Source: Rachicladosporium sp. CCFEE 5018 (Eukaryota > Ascomycota > Dothideomycetes > Cladosporiales > Cladosporiaceae). Taken from it: DNA of 40,729 nucleotides. The stretch spans positions 1 through 40,729 of the forward strand of contig KZ111190.1 in NCBI GenBank assembly GCA_002077045.2. Reading direction: 5' to 3'. Positions 25,414 to 36,675 of this stretch are shown piece after piece. The notes under the pieces are model-generated. The model worked only from the letters and a program-made list of their open reading frames with translations, did no database searches and was not told the origin of the DNA. The position numbers and the translations under genes are program-made. Positions within the stretch are counted from its first letter, which is position 1, and every line of letters starts with the position of its first letter.

Positions 25414-26173
25414 TCACATCGGCGCGGCTGGTCTCAAGGGCGGAAACCGGCTTCGATGACAGGCGTTCGGACCCTCCTCGTGCTCGTGATATCTGCAGTG
25501 AGCATGCATTGCGTTTCGATCTACGCCATGTCCGTTACAGGACGCCCTCCCCGCTTCTAGCAGTAACGCAGGGGGGTCACGATCAGTCAGGATTCCAGTC
25601 GCCCAAGCGCCAGCGAAGTGATTTGCAAAGACCTGTCCAATCTTCGCGTCCTGGCTAGTGTTGCTGTATATTAGACGCCTCGCTTGTTCGCCCGGCAGAT
25701 AACGTCTGCCGTCGTGAAGAGTGTTCATCTGGCGCACGAATGCGTCGGTAATAGCGTCGGTGAAAGCGATGTCCAGCAATGTGTTTGCAAGCGCGTAGCA
25801 CTTCCCCAGCAGTAGGTAGATTGCTTGGTCCCTCGACACATCGCCACGGGTAGAAATGTCACGCCAGTACAGCCAATTGACATAGACATTGAACGTGTCG
25901 AGCTCAACAACATCGCTGAGGTCAAACGGTGGTTCGTCTTGATCGTGAGGATGATGCAATTGGTCTTCGACAAATTGTCGAACGTGATCGGATGTACGAA
26001 CAATGAGGTCTTAGAGAACGTAGCAACGACGCCGACCAACACCGACGTCGAAGGAGATGAACGCCGAGATGCTGATATCCATCGTTAGTACCGTGTCATG
26101 GCTCAAATAAGCGTAGAACTCACTCGATGTTACCTTTCCTTCGCTCGGCCACGTCGATCGCTGCTGCAGCCAT
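25414..26173 (-). pseudogene. BTB/POZ-domain gene B2, broken by an in-frame TAA
   Basis: On the minus strand, exon 1 is 26173-26124 (ATG at 26173), a 52-nt intron spans 26123-26072 (GTGAGT donor, CTAAC branch, CAG acceptor), and exon 2 starts at 26071. After ISFDVGVGRRRCYVL the frame hits TAA at 26013-26011, at the place where other copies read Lys or Gln before Asp (NKD/NQD). The frame then continues open through DLIVRTSDHVRQF..., the NVYVNWLYWRDI segment and CRYHEHEEGPNACHRSRF to the stop at 25414. The strand after the intron is already degraded compared with PIIVRVG, and the C-terminus is altered and short, so this copy has drifted further than A1 or A2. A short product from the ATG at 25959 is conceivable but would lack the first half of the BTB fold. 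Confidence 0.75.
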
Positions 26174-26743
26174 GATAATTCCGCGTACTGTTGAACGATA
26201 AAGGCACGGGACGATGCGGGGAATTGTACTGGAAAGGTTTGAGTAGGAAGGAACGCGAAAGTCAAGTCTGCCAGCAGCTTTGATTCGTGGACCAATGGCT
26301 GTTGTTTGCGGCGAAAGCGAACGGAAGAAGGTCTGACCTGGGCGGATCAACGCGACTGTGTTTGAGGTACAGCAGCCCACCTCGCGGGATGCACACCTCT
26401 TATGTGAAGTGCGATCTTGCACGATCGAAGCATCTGCGACATGATCCGTCCGAGCATTGGCCGTGTCTCTATAGCGCACGAGCACTGTGCGGTCGCGTTC
26501 CAGCACAGGACGGAGTGTCTCTCCTTGTGCACCCTGAGTCTTGATCCGCCGCGGATGCTCTAGCGTGGAAATTACACTGGCTGATATATGAGCGCTTTGT
26601 ATCTCGTTATGTGGGCTGTAAACACGGGCGTGTTCGCCCTCCATACAGCAGCGGTCGTCTCCAGCGGCGGTCGTCTCTAGTCATAGCCTCAATCACTTTG
26701 CCAAAGTTGCCGCTAGCAGCCGCTACGTTGCGCTGACTTCGTC
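26174..26743. other. Spacer upstream of BTB B2 (unit B)
   Basis: 570 bp with no supported gene. There is no visible alignment with the unit A spacer at 5763-6416. A short direct repeat of gcggtcgtctc occurs near 26650-26678. Confidence 0.35.
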
Positions 26744-27424
26744 TCATCCTATGTCCATGGCATCTGGGTCATGGTCCTCAACGTCACCCTCATATCCATT
26801 GGTGTACCCGTGCGCAGTCTCGGCATCATGCATCTCCTGACTCTGCCCATACTTCCTCACCATGTCTTCATACCTCGCTGTCTCTGCAGCCTTTTGCCTA
26901 GCCCTCTGTCTCGCCTCAAGGATCGCGCGGCGCACAGAATCATGACCTTCGTCCTTCGTCAGTGACTTGGGCACATCGTATAGAACAAGCTGCTGTGCCT
27001 CGTGGTTGTCTGCTGAGTCTCGTAGACCTGTGAGCACTTGCTGTGGGATCCGCGAGAAGTGTTTCTCAATGTCTGGAAGGAAGATGAGACGCTCTTCGGG
27101 CTCGTGAGACTCGACGTCGGCAAGCTCAGCGTCGATGTCGTGTACGTAAACGCGGTTCGGAGTGTCATCGACGCTCATGGAGTCATCCGAACTAGTCGGC
27201 GGTCGTCCAGATTGTGCTTCATTGGCGTTGGTCTGCGTAATTGCGGTAGTGGGAGCAGTGAGGTAGTAGTTGCCGTTGCTGTGTACGCTATTGTTGCCCG
27301 ACTCTGTAAGATAGTATAAGCATAACGATCTTCACAGATCAATATCCCTCACGTGCTCACCAAGGCTCAGTAGGTGCAGTCGTTTGAGGAATCTTTGATC
27401 GTCGCTGAGACTCTCATCGGCCAT
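26744..27424 (-). CDS. Conserved fungal protein of unknown function, 207 aa, two exons (unit B)
   Basis: On the minus strand, exon 1 is 27424-27361, a 57-nt intron spans 27360-27304 (GTGAGC donor, CAG acceptor), and exon 2 is 27303-26744. Length, start and exon phase match unit A, although the donor differs (GTGAGC against GTAAGC). Substitutions cluster in the Ser/Pro linker after exon 1 and in the AELADVESHEPEE segment. The core FLPDIEKHFSRIPQQVLTG and the helix DSVRRAILEARQRARQK are unchanged, which marks them as the constrained parts. The acidic C-terminus DHDPDAMDIG is identical. No function is known to me. Like its partner, it is divergently arranged with AlaRS. Confidence 0.82.
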
Positions 27425-27767
27425 GCGCTTCACTCCCCGCTTCGTCGACTCTCCTTCTCCTGCCATTTCCCCCAACATCATCTTCCATCACGACAACACG
27501 CACACTGATGCACAGCACATGCACCACTAGAACATAGACTTGAACTTGGTAAGTTGTGAGACGTGAAGTGAAGTTGAGATCGGCGGCGTGGCGGCAGCAG
27601 CAGCGGTAGCAAGGGCGGGCGTGTGGAGGAGTCACGCACCACGACTCACAGCTCGAGGACTGAACATTTTGCGCGAAACACCACAGCACTCCGGTCGCAC
27701 ATCTGGCACCATCTATAGACCGCTGCTATTTCGTGCGCATAGCACACTAACACAGCAGACACGCACA
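27425..27767. promoter_or_regulatory. Bidirectional promoter between the 207-aa gene and AlaRS (unit B)
   Basis: 343 bp between the divergent ATGs at 27424 (-) and 27768 (+). It is clearly homologous to 7098-7441, with small deletions near 27470 and 27545. The AlaRS leader frame is open only back to a TGA at 27564 here, so upstream start candidates unique to unit A (ACG 7235, CTG 7232) cannot be used in this copy. Confidence 0.55.
27588..27767 (+). CDS. In-frame upstream leader of AlaRS (unit B), probable mitochondrial presequence
   Basis: Sixty codons are open in frame ahead of the cytosolic ATG, with GTG at 27588 and ATC at 27579 as near-cognate starts and no ATG. The Ala/Arg-rich first part (VARAGVWRSHAPRLTARGL) is identical to unit A, while four residues differ further on. 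Preservation of an untemplated-looking leader in a diverged copy supports its translation. Confidence 0.6.
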
Positions 27768-30644
27768 ATGGGCTCCCATGCCACAGACGAGCCCCAATGG
27801 ACGGCCCAAAAAGTCCGCTCGACTTTCCTCGAGTTCTTCGAAAAGAATGGCCATACGATCGTCCCGTCTGGCTCAGTAGTGCCGCTTTCAGATCCAACGC
27901 TTCTCTTCACAAATGCCGGAATGAACCAGTTCAAGTCTATCTTCCTTGGAACGGTTGACCCGGACTCAGATTTCGCCAAGCTCAAGCGTGCAGTCGACTC
28001 ACAGAAGTGCATTCGTGCTGGCGGCAAGCACAATGATCTCGATGATGTCGGCAAAGATAGCTATCATCACACGTTCTTCGAGATGTTGGGGAATTGGTCA
28101 TTCGGGGACTACTTCAAGAAGGAAGCCATTGCATTCTCGTGGGAGCTCCTGACGAAGGTGTACGGTCTTGAGCCTGATCGCATGTACGTGACTTACTTCG
28201 AGGGCAAAGCAGACGTTGGTCTGGAGCCCGATCTGGAAGCCAAGGAGCTGTGGAAGTCTGTCGGCGTTGCAGACGACCATATCCTGCCCGGTGACATGAA
28301 AGACAACTTCTGGGAGATGGGCGACCAGGGACCTTGCGGACCTTGCTCTGAGATTCACTACGACCGCATTGGTGGACGGAACGCTGCACATCTGGTCAAC
28401 CAGGACGATCCCAATGTGCTGGAGATCTGGAACAACGTCTTCATCCAATACAACCGAGAACCCGACAAGTCATTGAAGCCACTACCAAGCAAGCACGTCG
28501 ATACAGGCATGGGTTTTGAGCGGTTAGTGTCGGTGCTGCAAGACAAGCTCTCGAATTACGATACAGATGTCTTCACACCCCTTTTCAAAGCTGTGCAGGA
28601 CATCACTGGCGCACGGGAGTACAGTGGCAAATTCGGCGAGGACGACGTAGACGGCATAGATACCGCATACCGCGTTGTCGCAGATCACGTACGATTACTC
28701 ACGTTCGCCATCTCGGACGGGGGCGTACCCAACAACGTCGGTCGAGGGTACGTGGTGCGGAGAGTGCTGAGACGAGGCGCTCGATACGCTCGCAAGTACT
28801 TTAAGACAGAGATCGGGGGGTTTTTCTCGAAACTTGTGCCCACACTGGTGAACCAGATGGGCGACATGTTCCCCGAGATCAAGAAGAAGGAGCTGGACGT
28901 CAAGGAGATCCTGGACGAAGAGGAACTGTCTTTCGCAAAGACGCTCGATCGAGGTGAAGTGATGTTCGAGAAGTACGCAGAGCAATGCAAGCAGCGAGAC
29001 TCAAAAGAGCTGTCTGGGGCCGATGTGTGGCGACTGTACGACACATACGGATTTCCAGTCGATCTCACGAAGCTCATGGCTGAGGAGCGTGGACTTAGTA
29101 TCGATGACGACGCAGTCCACGAGGCACAGGAGAAGGCCCGTGAAGCCAGCAAAGGGGAGAAGAAGTCTGCTGCTGAGCTCGTGAAGTTCAGTGTACACGA
29201 CATCAACACAATCGAGAACATGGAGGACGTAACGAAGACAGACGACTCTTCAAAGTTCCTACGAGAGAATGTGAACGGCACAGTGAAGGCGATCTTCCAT
29301 GGTGGCAAATTCCTGCAGTCAACAGCCGATGTGCCAAAGGGCGAGCAGCTAGGCATAGTCCTCGACAAGACATGCTTCTACGCAGAACAGGGCGGTCAGG
29401 AGTTCGACATGGGACGCATCTTGATCGACGGTGAAGCTGAGATCGACGTGCAGAACGTCCAAGTCTACGCTGGCTACGTCCTCCACACTGGCTTCATGAG
29501 CTACGGCGCACTGAAGACTGGCGACAATGTCCTCTGTCAGTACGACGAGCTACGGCGGCAACCCATTCGCAATAACCACACGGGAACACACATCCTCAAC
29601 TTCGCTCTCCGGGAAGTCCTGGGTGAAGACGTCAATCAGCGCGGCTCCCTTGTCGCACCCGAGAAACTCCGCTTCGACTTCAGCCACAAAGCAGGCTGCT
29701 CCGACGGGGAGCTCGAGAAGATTGAAGAGATCAGCACAAGCTACATCCGCCAAAATAGCGAAGTCTACTCCACCGACGTCTCACTCGCGACAGCCCGGAA
29801 CATCGAAGGCGTACGCGCTGTCTTCGGCGAGACATACCCCGACCCTGTCCGTGTCGTCAGCATCGGCGTGCCAGTTGAAGAACTCCTCGAAGACACCACG
29901 CGCAAGGAATGGCGCAGTGTCTCAGTCGAGTTCTGCGGCGGCACTCACGTCAAGAACACGAGCGAGATCAAAGATCTTGTCGTAGTGGAGGAAAGCGGCA
30001 TCGCCAAGGGTATCCGCCGCATCATCGCTTTCACCGGCGCCGCAGCCCACGAAGTCCAGCGTATCGCCGGCGAGTGGGACGAGAAGTTCACGAGGCTCGA
30101 AGCCCAAGCCTACACGCCTGAGAAAGAAGCCAAGACGAAGGAGTACCAGCACGCCCTCAATAGCCTTGAGATCTCCGCTTTGGCTAAGACGAAACTCCGC
30201 GATCGTGTCTCAAAGATCGTGAAAGCCAATATGGAGCACCAGAAGACCGCGCAGAAGGCCGAGAACAAGGCTCTCACAGATGCCGTCACCGCACATTTCA
30301 CTCAGCACCCCGACGCCAAGTCATTCATCACATCTCATCCCGTCTCCGCTGGCTCCAAAGCTATCCAAGAGACTCTCAAGCTTGTCTCTTCGAAGCAGAA
30401 GGATAAGAACGTGTACATCGTCGGTGCTTCTGCTGACGGAAAGGTGGTGCACGGCTGTTTCGTTTCTTCGGAGGCGCAGGCCAAGGGTGCGGATGCTGGG
30501 AAGTGGAGCACTACTGTGGCTGGCGTTGTCGGTGGCAAGGCTGGCGGCAAGGGCGCGACCAGCTTTGGGCAGGGAACGGAGGCGGAGAAGGTTGATGAGG
30601 GGGTGGAGGCTGCTAGGAAGTATCTTGAGGGGTTGGGGTTGTGA
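27768..30644 (+). CDS. ALA1: Alanyl-tRNA synthetase, cytosolic form 958 aa (unit B)
   Basis: A full-length second copy of the class II enzyme, intronless, with ATG at 27768 and stop at 30642-30644. All synthetase motifs and the two editing-site motifs (HTGTH and CGGTH) match unit A. Differences are conservative or in linkers: MGSHATDEPQ against MGSQAQDEVQ at the start, DVPKGE against DAPEGE in the editing domain, FTRLEAQ against FTKLESQ ahead of the C-Ala region, and GLGL against GLRL at the end. Silent third-position changes are scattered throughout, which is what two constrained, separately evolving genes would show. Two working AlaRS genes would be unusual for a haploid fungus and fit homeologous or duplicated chromosomes. 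It is divergent from the 207-aa gene, as in unit A. Confidence 0.97.
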   Translation: MGSHATDEPQWTAQKVRSTFLEFFEKNGHTIVPSGSVVPLSDPTLLFTNAGMNQFKSIFLGTVDPDSDFAKLKRAVDSQKCIRAGGKHNDLDDVGKDSYHHTFFEMLGNWSFGDYFKKEAIAFSWELLTKVYGLEPDRMYVTYFEGKADVGLEPDLEAKELWKSVGVADDHILPGDMKDNFWEMGDQGPCGPCSEIHYDRIGGRNAAHLVNQDDPNVLEIWNNVFIQYNREPDKSLKPLPSKHVDTGMGFERLVSVLQDKLSNYDTDVFTPLFKAVQDITGAREYSGKFGEDDVDGIDTAYRVVADHVRLLTFAISDGGVPNNVGRGYVVRRVLRRGARYARKYFKTEIGGFFSKLVPTLVNQMGDMFPEIKKKELDVKEILDEEELSFAKTLDRGEVMFEKYAEQCKQRDSKELSGADVWRLYDTYGFPVDLTKLMAEERGLSIDDDAVHEAQEKAREASKGEKKSAAELVKFSVHDINTIENMEDVTKTDDSSKFLRENVNGTVKAIFHGGKFLQSTADVPKGEQLGIVLDKTCFYAEQGGQEFDMGRILIDGEAEIDVQNVQVYAGYVLHTGFMSYGALKTGDNVLCQYDELRRQPIRNNHTGTHILNFALREVLGEDVNQRGSLVAPEKLRFDFSHKAGCSDGELEKIEEISTSYIRQNSEVYSTDVSLATARNIEGVRAVFGETYPDPVRVVSIGVPVEELLEDTTRKEWRSVSVEFCGGTHVKNTSEIKDLVVVEESGIAKGIRRIIAFTGAAAHEVQRIAGEWDEKFTRLEAQAYTPEKEAKTKEYQHALNSLEISALAKTKLRDRVSKIVKANMEHQKTAQKAENKALTDAVTAHFTQHPDAKSFITSHPVSAGSKAIQETLKLVSSKQKDKNVYIVGASADGKVVHGCFVSSEAQAKGADAGKWSTTVAGVVGGKAGGKGATSFGQGTEAEKVDEGVEAARKYLEGLGL

Positions 30645-30994
30645 ATGATGATGCCTTCTGCTGCAAATGAACGAAGACGGATTTGAGGCAGAGCTGTGCA
30701 GCGCTCACTCACGCGCGGATACCTGGTCGTCGAGGCAGAGGCCAAGGGTACGACGCAAGTTGAGCGATGTATGTTAGTGAAGCATGATTCGGTCAGACTG
30801 CGTGTATCGCGAGAGGGATTGGCGAATCATAGAAGCACAGGCGCAAGACAGATCAGAGTGAAAAGGACGAGCCGACAGCCTGAATGGTCCGTCCGTTCGA
30901 TGTTGCTCGCTGTCTCGTAACGCAGCCGGTGTCGCTAGATGCATATATATGTCGTGCAAAGAATGTCACTCTCGTCCCATCCACCTCCTTCAAC
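30645..30994. other. Convergent intergenic region, unusually conserved (unit B)
   Basis: 350 bp, the same length as in unit A, with only scattered single-base differences and no indel visible. It holds the 3' ends of AlaRS and the Lys-Pro gene. No RNA gene was recognised. Confidence 0.45.
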
Positions 30995-31641
30995 TTACAC
31001 GCCCAACGGGTTACCCGCTGAACCCTTTCCAGCGCTCCTCGTCCCAGAGTTCGGGTACTTCCCGCCGGGCATCGCACCCTGGCTAGAGCCCATGCCTGAC
31101 ATACCCAACGGGTTCCCAGCCGTGCTGACTCTCGGTCCTCCAGCTCCAACCATGTCTTTCACATTATTGCCGTAGCCTGCTACACCTTGGCCCCAGTAGC
31201 GGGTTGTGTTCGTTACACTGGAAAGTAAATCAGCAAGCATCTTCGAGAGCGTTCATGTAGCTGAGAAACTCACCTTCCACCAATACCCTGCCCAACAGAG
31301 TTCACAGCATTCCCCACACTGTTCACTAGCCCTCCAGCGTAATCACCCACACCCGCTACTCTCGACTGCACCATCCGATTGATCCAGTTCCCTGCTTGCG
31401 GCGCCTCAGGCGCTTTAGGGGCAGCTGGCTTCGCTGCGGGCTTCGCTGCGGGTGTCCGGACGGGGGCTTTGGAGACTGGAGCTTTCGCTGCTGGAGCTCT
31501 GGAGGCGACAGTAGGTGGGATGGGCTTTCTCGTTGCTTGGGAGGGTTTGACAGCTGCGGGGATGGGTTTGCGAGTTGCGGCGGGGGCTGATGGACGAGAG
31601 GTGGGTGGGATGGGCTTCTTGGTTGGGCGGGTGGTGGACAT
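30995..31641 (-). CDS. Lys-Pro-repeat / Gly-rich small protein, 196 aa, two exons (unit B)
   Basis: On the minus strand, exon 1 is 31641-31274, a 56-nt intron spans 31273-31218 (GTGAGT donor, CTGAT branch, CAG acceptor), and exon 2 is 31217-30995. The spliced protein is identical to that of unit A, while the intron and third codon positions carry substitutions, so selection on the protein is likely. The three RKPIP motifs, the Ala/Pro/Lys-rich stretch, the SVGNAVNSVGQGIGG segment and the two GNPLG motifs are all preserved. No known function; possibly a structural or nucleic-acid-binding basic protein, which is a guess from composition. Confidence 0.78.
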
Positions 31642-32922
31642 GATGGTGATGGAGATGGGTTTGTTCGGGGTATGGCTTGTACGTATCTTCGAAATTGTGG
31701 GAATTAGAAATATTTTACTTACACTGGGTCTACAAGGACATTTGGACTACACATATCCTGCTGCGGCCCTGTTGTTGTGCTCGTTGGAGCTGCAGGGTCG
31801 GTGGAGTGGCGCACGTAAAGCTACGTCACATGCGGCATAGCTGGAGGCATGATCCCTGTCCCGTCATCCCGTAAGCTAAGCCAAACCGAGCCCTTGGGAC
31901 TTGTCTGGACTGCAGGTCAAATATGAGCTGGACATCGACTACTCAAAATGCAATATTTTGACCACTGAACGGACGAAACACTTAGGGACCTAGTACGACG
32001 AAGTTTCCACTCACTACGGCTGCCTGGATCTACTACATGGATTCACCGCCTCCCCTGGGCCCAGGACCGGAATAGGACTTCGTTTGAGGAAGGAGCCCAT
32101 CAATTCTTCTGGGAGCGGTCAGGACTCGTCCAGAGTAGTCGGGATGCCGAAGTCGTCAAGCACGTGACAGCTGTTATAGCTGCACCAGCGCGAGTTGGTG
32201 AGATTGGCTCGTGATAGAGCACTCGCGGTAAGTCATGGAGTCCTCCTCATCACTTGCGTCGTTTCACTCGCTTCATTTATTTTCACAATCACAACACCGA
32301 TCGACGACGAGGTCGATGTGTGAGCGAGATGCATTGGCGGTGGTGGCGAGGCACGATTCCTTGATCGGCGGCACTTTGATCGATGATACTGACTATGAAC
32401 AGGAGAGAGAGCGAGGGAGAAGGCGAGGCGTGAGTGGGAGAAGAAGAACGAACAAGGTTTGTGAACTCCTTCCTCTTGTGCGTGAAAGGCGACTCGACGA
32501 TGGCAGCGGTGATGGCAGCAGCAAATCAGCAGTGACCGATGGACCAATTGACCTGCGATCGTCTGTTGGACGATGAAAGGGCGATCGGTGTGGTCTTGTG
32601 CTATGATGCATCCTTTGACTACAGTGGCCGAGAGACTACAGCGCTGGCGAGAGGCGGACATCGGTTGACAGGCGATACTTCTCAACCGCCGCTGGTCGCC
32701 AATGTAGCGACGACGATCAATGGTTGCAGCTATGCCTACAATTGCAACAAGATGCTTTCGAAGCAAGATGAGCGCTCCTTATCGGCGTAGTGGCATTTGG
32801 AACGTCACATCTAACAATAGCCCTCGTAATAGCCCCAGGGCCATTGTGTCTGTTCCAGCACTATGGAAGCTCTTGCGGCAATGCTGCGTCAATGTAACGC
32901 CTACTAAACTGACATTTCGCAG
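31642..32922. other. Divergent upstream region with candidate kinase 5' exon (unit B)
   Basis: 1.3 kb with no complete gene. The short conserved frame DSPPPLGPGPE is at 32037-32075. A possible exon at 32403-32456 reads RAREKARREWEKKNEQ and ends at a GTTTGT donor; 32457-32922 would be a 466-nt intron ending in actgacatttcgCAG. Joining it to the exon at 32923 gives ...KKNEQGPHGWIPDD in frame. The exon carrying the start codon was not identified. Confidence 0.4.
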
Positions 32923-35900
32923 GACCTCACGGCTGGATACCTGACGACATCTCGGAGGGCTTTCGCGATAAGCTAATCGCAGCTGGGCTGAGGAAGATCC
33001 ACAAACCGCAGCCACAGTACAAAGGGCCTGTTGATGGTTTCGAGAGTTGGTTCGACAACGTACACGACCACGTGCCGCGGGTGCTACCGAGCCACCGTTT
33101 GTCGACCGTGCACGAGGGAGAGTCATCCAGACGCGCACCATCACCTTCACCCGAACGGCGACGCACTTACGTCTCCAACTCCCCCACTCGATCGACGATG
33201 GACACATCATTCCTCATCCCCGGTGGACCGGATCGCCGCAAGCAGATACAAGATGCAAAAGACATGGCTCAGATCGTCGCACGCAATGCAGAGCGTCACA
33301 ATACGCCACTACCGCCGTACCAGTTCCTCGAGCTGATCGGTAAGGGATCGTTCGGTCGTGTCTACAAGTGGTAAGTGAAGTCAAGCGGGCTCAGATCTGC
33401 GCTCATACTGACACGTCTGCTAGTCTGGAAAGATCCACCTCTACCTTGGTAGCGGTCAAGATAGTCAATATTGACGACATGGACTTCACAATGCCATTGG
33501 AGCAGCGTGATGAGACTGTGAAAGATTTCCGCAAGGAAGTCACGATCCTCAAGCAATTGAAAGACAGCGGGGCTCGAAACGTCAACCTCATTCACGACGC
33601 TTTCGACTTGCACTCACAGCTATGGATCATCAGCGACTACTGTACTGGTGGAAGTGTCCGGACTCTAATGCGCGCCAGCACAAACGGCGGCCTCGACGAG
33701 CGCTTCATTATCCCGATCGCCCGCGAACTGGCTGTGGCGATGAAGTGTGTGCATGACATCGATGTCATTCACCGTGATATCAAATGTACAAACGTCTATA
33801 TCACTGAAGAAGGGCAGATTCAGCTGGGAGATTTCGGCATTGTCGGCATCGTGGAAGATAACAGCAAGTCCAAGCGGACGACCATCATCGGGACACCATG
33901 GTATATGCCGAAGGAGATGCACGTCGAGGATGATTCTGTTGCCGGAGGTTACGGTAAAGAGATAGACATCTGGTCATTCGGCTGCACAGTCTACGAAATG
34001 GCCACTGGCATGGTACCGAATCAGCAAGTACCCATGGAGATGCTTGCTTCGGTACTCGAACATGCACCGCGCCTCGAAGACGGCAGCTACTCAGACGGAC
34101 TTCGTGACTTCGTGGCGTTCTGCTTGAACAGCGATCCTCGTGCTCGTCCAGTAGCTGAGCAAGTAATGAGCCACCCGTACATTGCCGGCACAGAGGCGCA
34201 GTATCCTACAAGGCGTCTGGTTGCTCTCATTGAGCGCTATGCCGCTTGGGAGTACAAGGGTGGACAGAGGACTTCTCTTTGCAATCCCGGTGGTGCGGCC
34301 GCGCCTTTGAGCGCAGCGGCTATCGACACTGCAGAGCAGGAAGAGACAGATGACTGGAACTTCAGCACATCAGACACGTTTCGTAGTGACTTCAACAGAC
34401 GTTACAGTCAGATGACCTACAGCGATCAGAGCTCAGCGTACGGCGACCACGGCTCACACTTTGACGCACCTGCTGGGGCTGGCTTGCCGCCACTGAATAC
34501 GAAGGATCTCACTATCGCAGAGCGTATTCAACTCGAGCATGCCGACAAGAGTGCGACCCGTGGCGAAGTGTCCCTTGACCGCCTATGGAACCCTCAATCA
34601 GCTGGCTACGAGCTCAATACACCAGTCGACATGCGGCAGCCAGAGGTTGCAAAGGTGTCAGATCTGCCTCTGCGCAACATCAGCGTGCCTCCTGCTGCTT
34701 CGCGCGAGAGCTCGATCATGATTGACTTGGACGCAAGCCCCACCCTCGATGCTCCGAAGTTCAACTTTGACTTCGATGAGATGCCCACGCTAAAGGCCAA
34801 GGCCCGCCAGGGCAGTACCTTCAACGACGATGAGGAGGAACCAGGATACCACTATGGTCAAGGCGACGCTGATGCTGCCAAGCGTGCTACAAAGGATTGG
34901 ACTTTTCCCTCAAGTAGTGCGGCTAGCAAAGCGGCTGCACACCCAAAGCGTGCCACGATGGAGTGGTCATTTGCCAGCGCAGAGCCTGCGGAACCCGAAG
35001 ACACTGACACAATCATGAACTTACCGCCTGTTGGTGGCAGCGGCGCGACTGCTCCTGGCTTTCGTCCGCAGCTCAAGCATACGGCTACCGTACCGCTCGG
35101 CCAGTTCGGGGATTACTTACACGACTCTCAGCCGGACGCGCGTATTGCCGGACACTCGACGACTAACTCGCCCATCAGGAACTCGGTCGGATCTATGATC
35201 GACCTCGATGATGCCCTAGATGACCCGTCAGAGATCGTCAGACCATCAACTGCTAGTTCTGCAACCGACACGACCAGCTCATACGAGACTTCTGGCAACC
35301 CGTTCGATCTCGAAGATGACCCTGAATTGATGGAGCAAGATCGCAACCGCTACTCTGCCCACAGGCAGTGGCAGTCAGACGGTGGCGTCAGCAACGGCAG
35401 TAGAGTCAGCCTCCGCAACATGGCGATGCACAACCGCGGCAGTAGTCTCATGACGCCAGAAGTGGACGCTGCTCGCCGTAGTCAGGTCCCTGCACGCGCC
35501 GAGGACGTCTTTGGCTACGAATCAGACCAATCTTATGAGGAGGCGCATCGTGAACCCTTCCACGGTGCGGTGCCGTACACTGCTCCTCTTGGGAACAACA
35601 ACGGCAACTGGCCTGGCTTCGACTCCAACAATGATGATATGAGCCCAGCTTACAGCACCATCAGCGTGCCTGAGCTGGGTGATCCGAACTTCCCGGGCTC
35701 TGATCGCACACGCACTAACGGTGCTTCCTCTTACCTCCCTCTGTCAGCGACGACCAATCAACCTCGCAACGGCGCGAACGGCAATACAGCTTCTACGCGC
35801 GGCCAGCCACTCACGTTCCCCGATATAGCTCCTCCCAGCTTTGCTGCGCTCGACGAGAACGCTTCGCCAGAGACCCTCGCTGCTGAGCTCGACCGGATAC

Positions 35901-36082
35901 TTGGCGACTTGGGCGACTCGTTGGAGGCGATTGGGAAGGCTTTGCAAGGTGCGATGGGCTTGAATGAGGATGAGGGGAATGGCTATGAGTTCGGCCATCG
36001 CTACAGGACTAGTGATGAGAGCGGATTCGAGAGCACGACTAGCAGCTTCGACGTAAGGAGCGGAGACGAGGATGGCAGGTGA
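32923..36082 (+). CDS. Ste20/GCK-like Ser/Thr protein kinase with N-terminal extension (unit B, 5' end unresolved)
   Basis: Exon 32923-33370, a 53-nt intron 33371-33423, and exon 33424-36082; coordinates start at the first supported exon, not at a start codon. The exon reads without break from PHGWIPDDISEGF through a Ser/Arg/Pro-rich linker (RAPSPSPERRR) into MDTSFLIPGGPDRRKQ and the glycine loop GKGSFGRV. The annotated protein could alternatively start at that Met (33198). Relative to unit A only a few residues of the kinase and early tail differ (for example RAS for RAN after SVRTLM, YIAGTE for YIVGTE, CNPG for FNPG, SDTF for SDMF). From 34457 onward I saw no base difference. Catalytic Lys, HRD and DFG are present. 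It should be the better guide to the complete protein. Confidence 0.8.
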
Positions 36083-36675
36083 AGAGATGGTGTAACATTA
36101 TGACGGGTGTTCTTGGGGCTCTTGGGAGTGGCAGCATCAGGTGGGTGCATCTTGGATAGCCCATTTGGGGGCTTTCAGCGAGGCGTTTGAGCGGGCATGG
36201 CATTGCATTGCAGTGGGAGGGTCCACTGCTAGGTTGACGGCCGATTGCTCGAGGGCTGATGGGTCGAATATGCACGTAAGTCCTGCGAAATGCGGGCAAT
36301 GGGGCATGCCTGTAAGATAGAAGAGCGACCGAAAGGCATCCTTCGGGGTGGTCTAGTACGCGCTCGCAATAGGTGCCCAATGAGTTGCAGCAGCTTTCTG
36401 CTTCTGATTACTGCTGTGCTCGTGACCATCACGCTCGCATGGCCAGCTGAGTCTCTGCAATACGCATCTCGCCTCTGTTAATATGTGACTACCGTGCATG
36501 TGGCGCTGCGCACATGAGCATACGCCAGTTTGCTCGAGCTTATGTCCAAGTCTGAACTAGATCGCTCACTGACGCAACCCCGCTATCTCACTCAGCCAAG
36601 CTCTCCACCCCCCACCACTGCCAAGCAAATCGTCCCTCTATCCAACCGGCTCACTGTCTCACCACTGTCGTCGCG
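36083..36675. other. Spacer between kinase and IQM-like gene (unit B)
   Basis: 593 bp, indistinguishable from 15778-16370. No gene is seen; it is the presumed promoter of the IQM-like gene. Confidence 0.4.
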
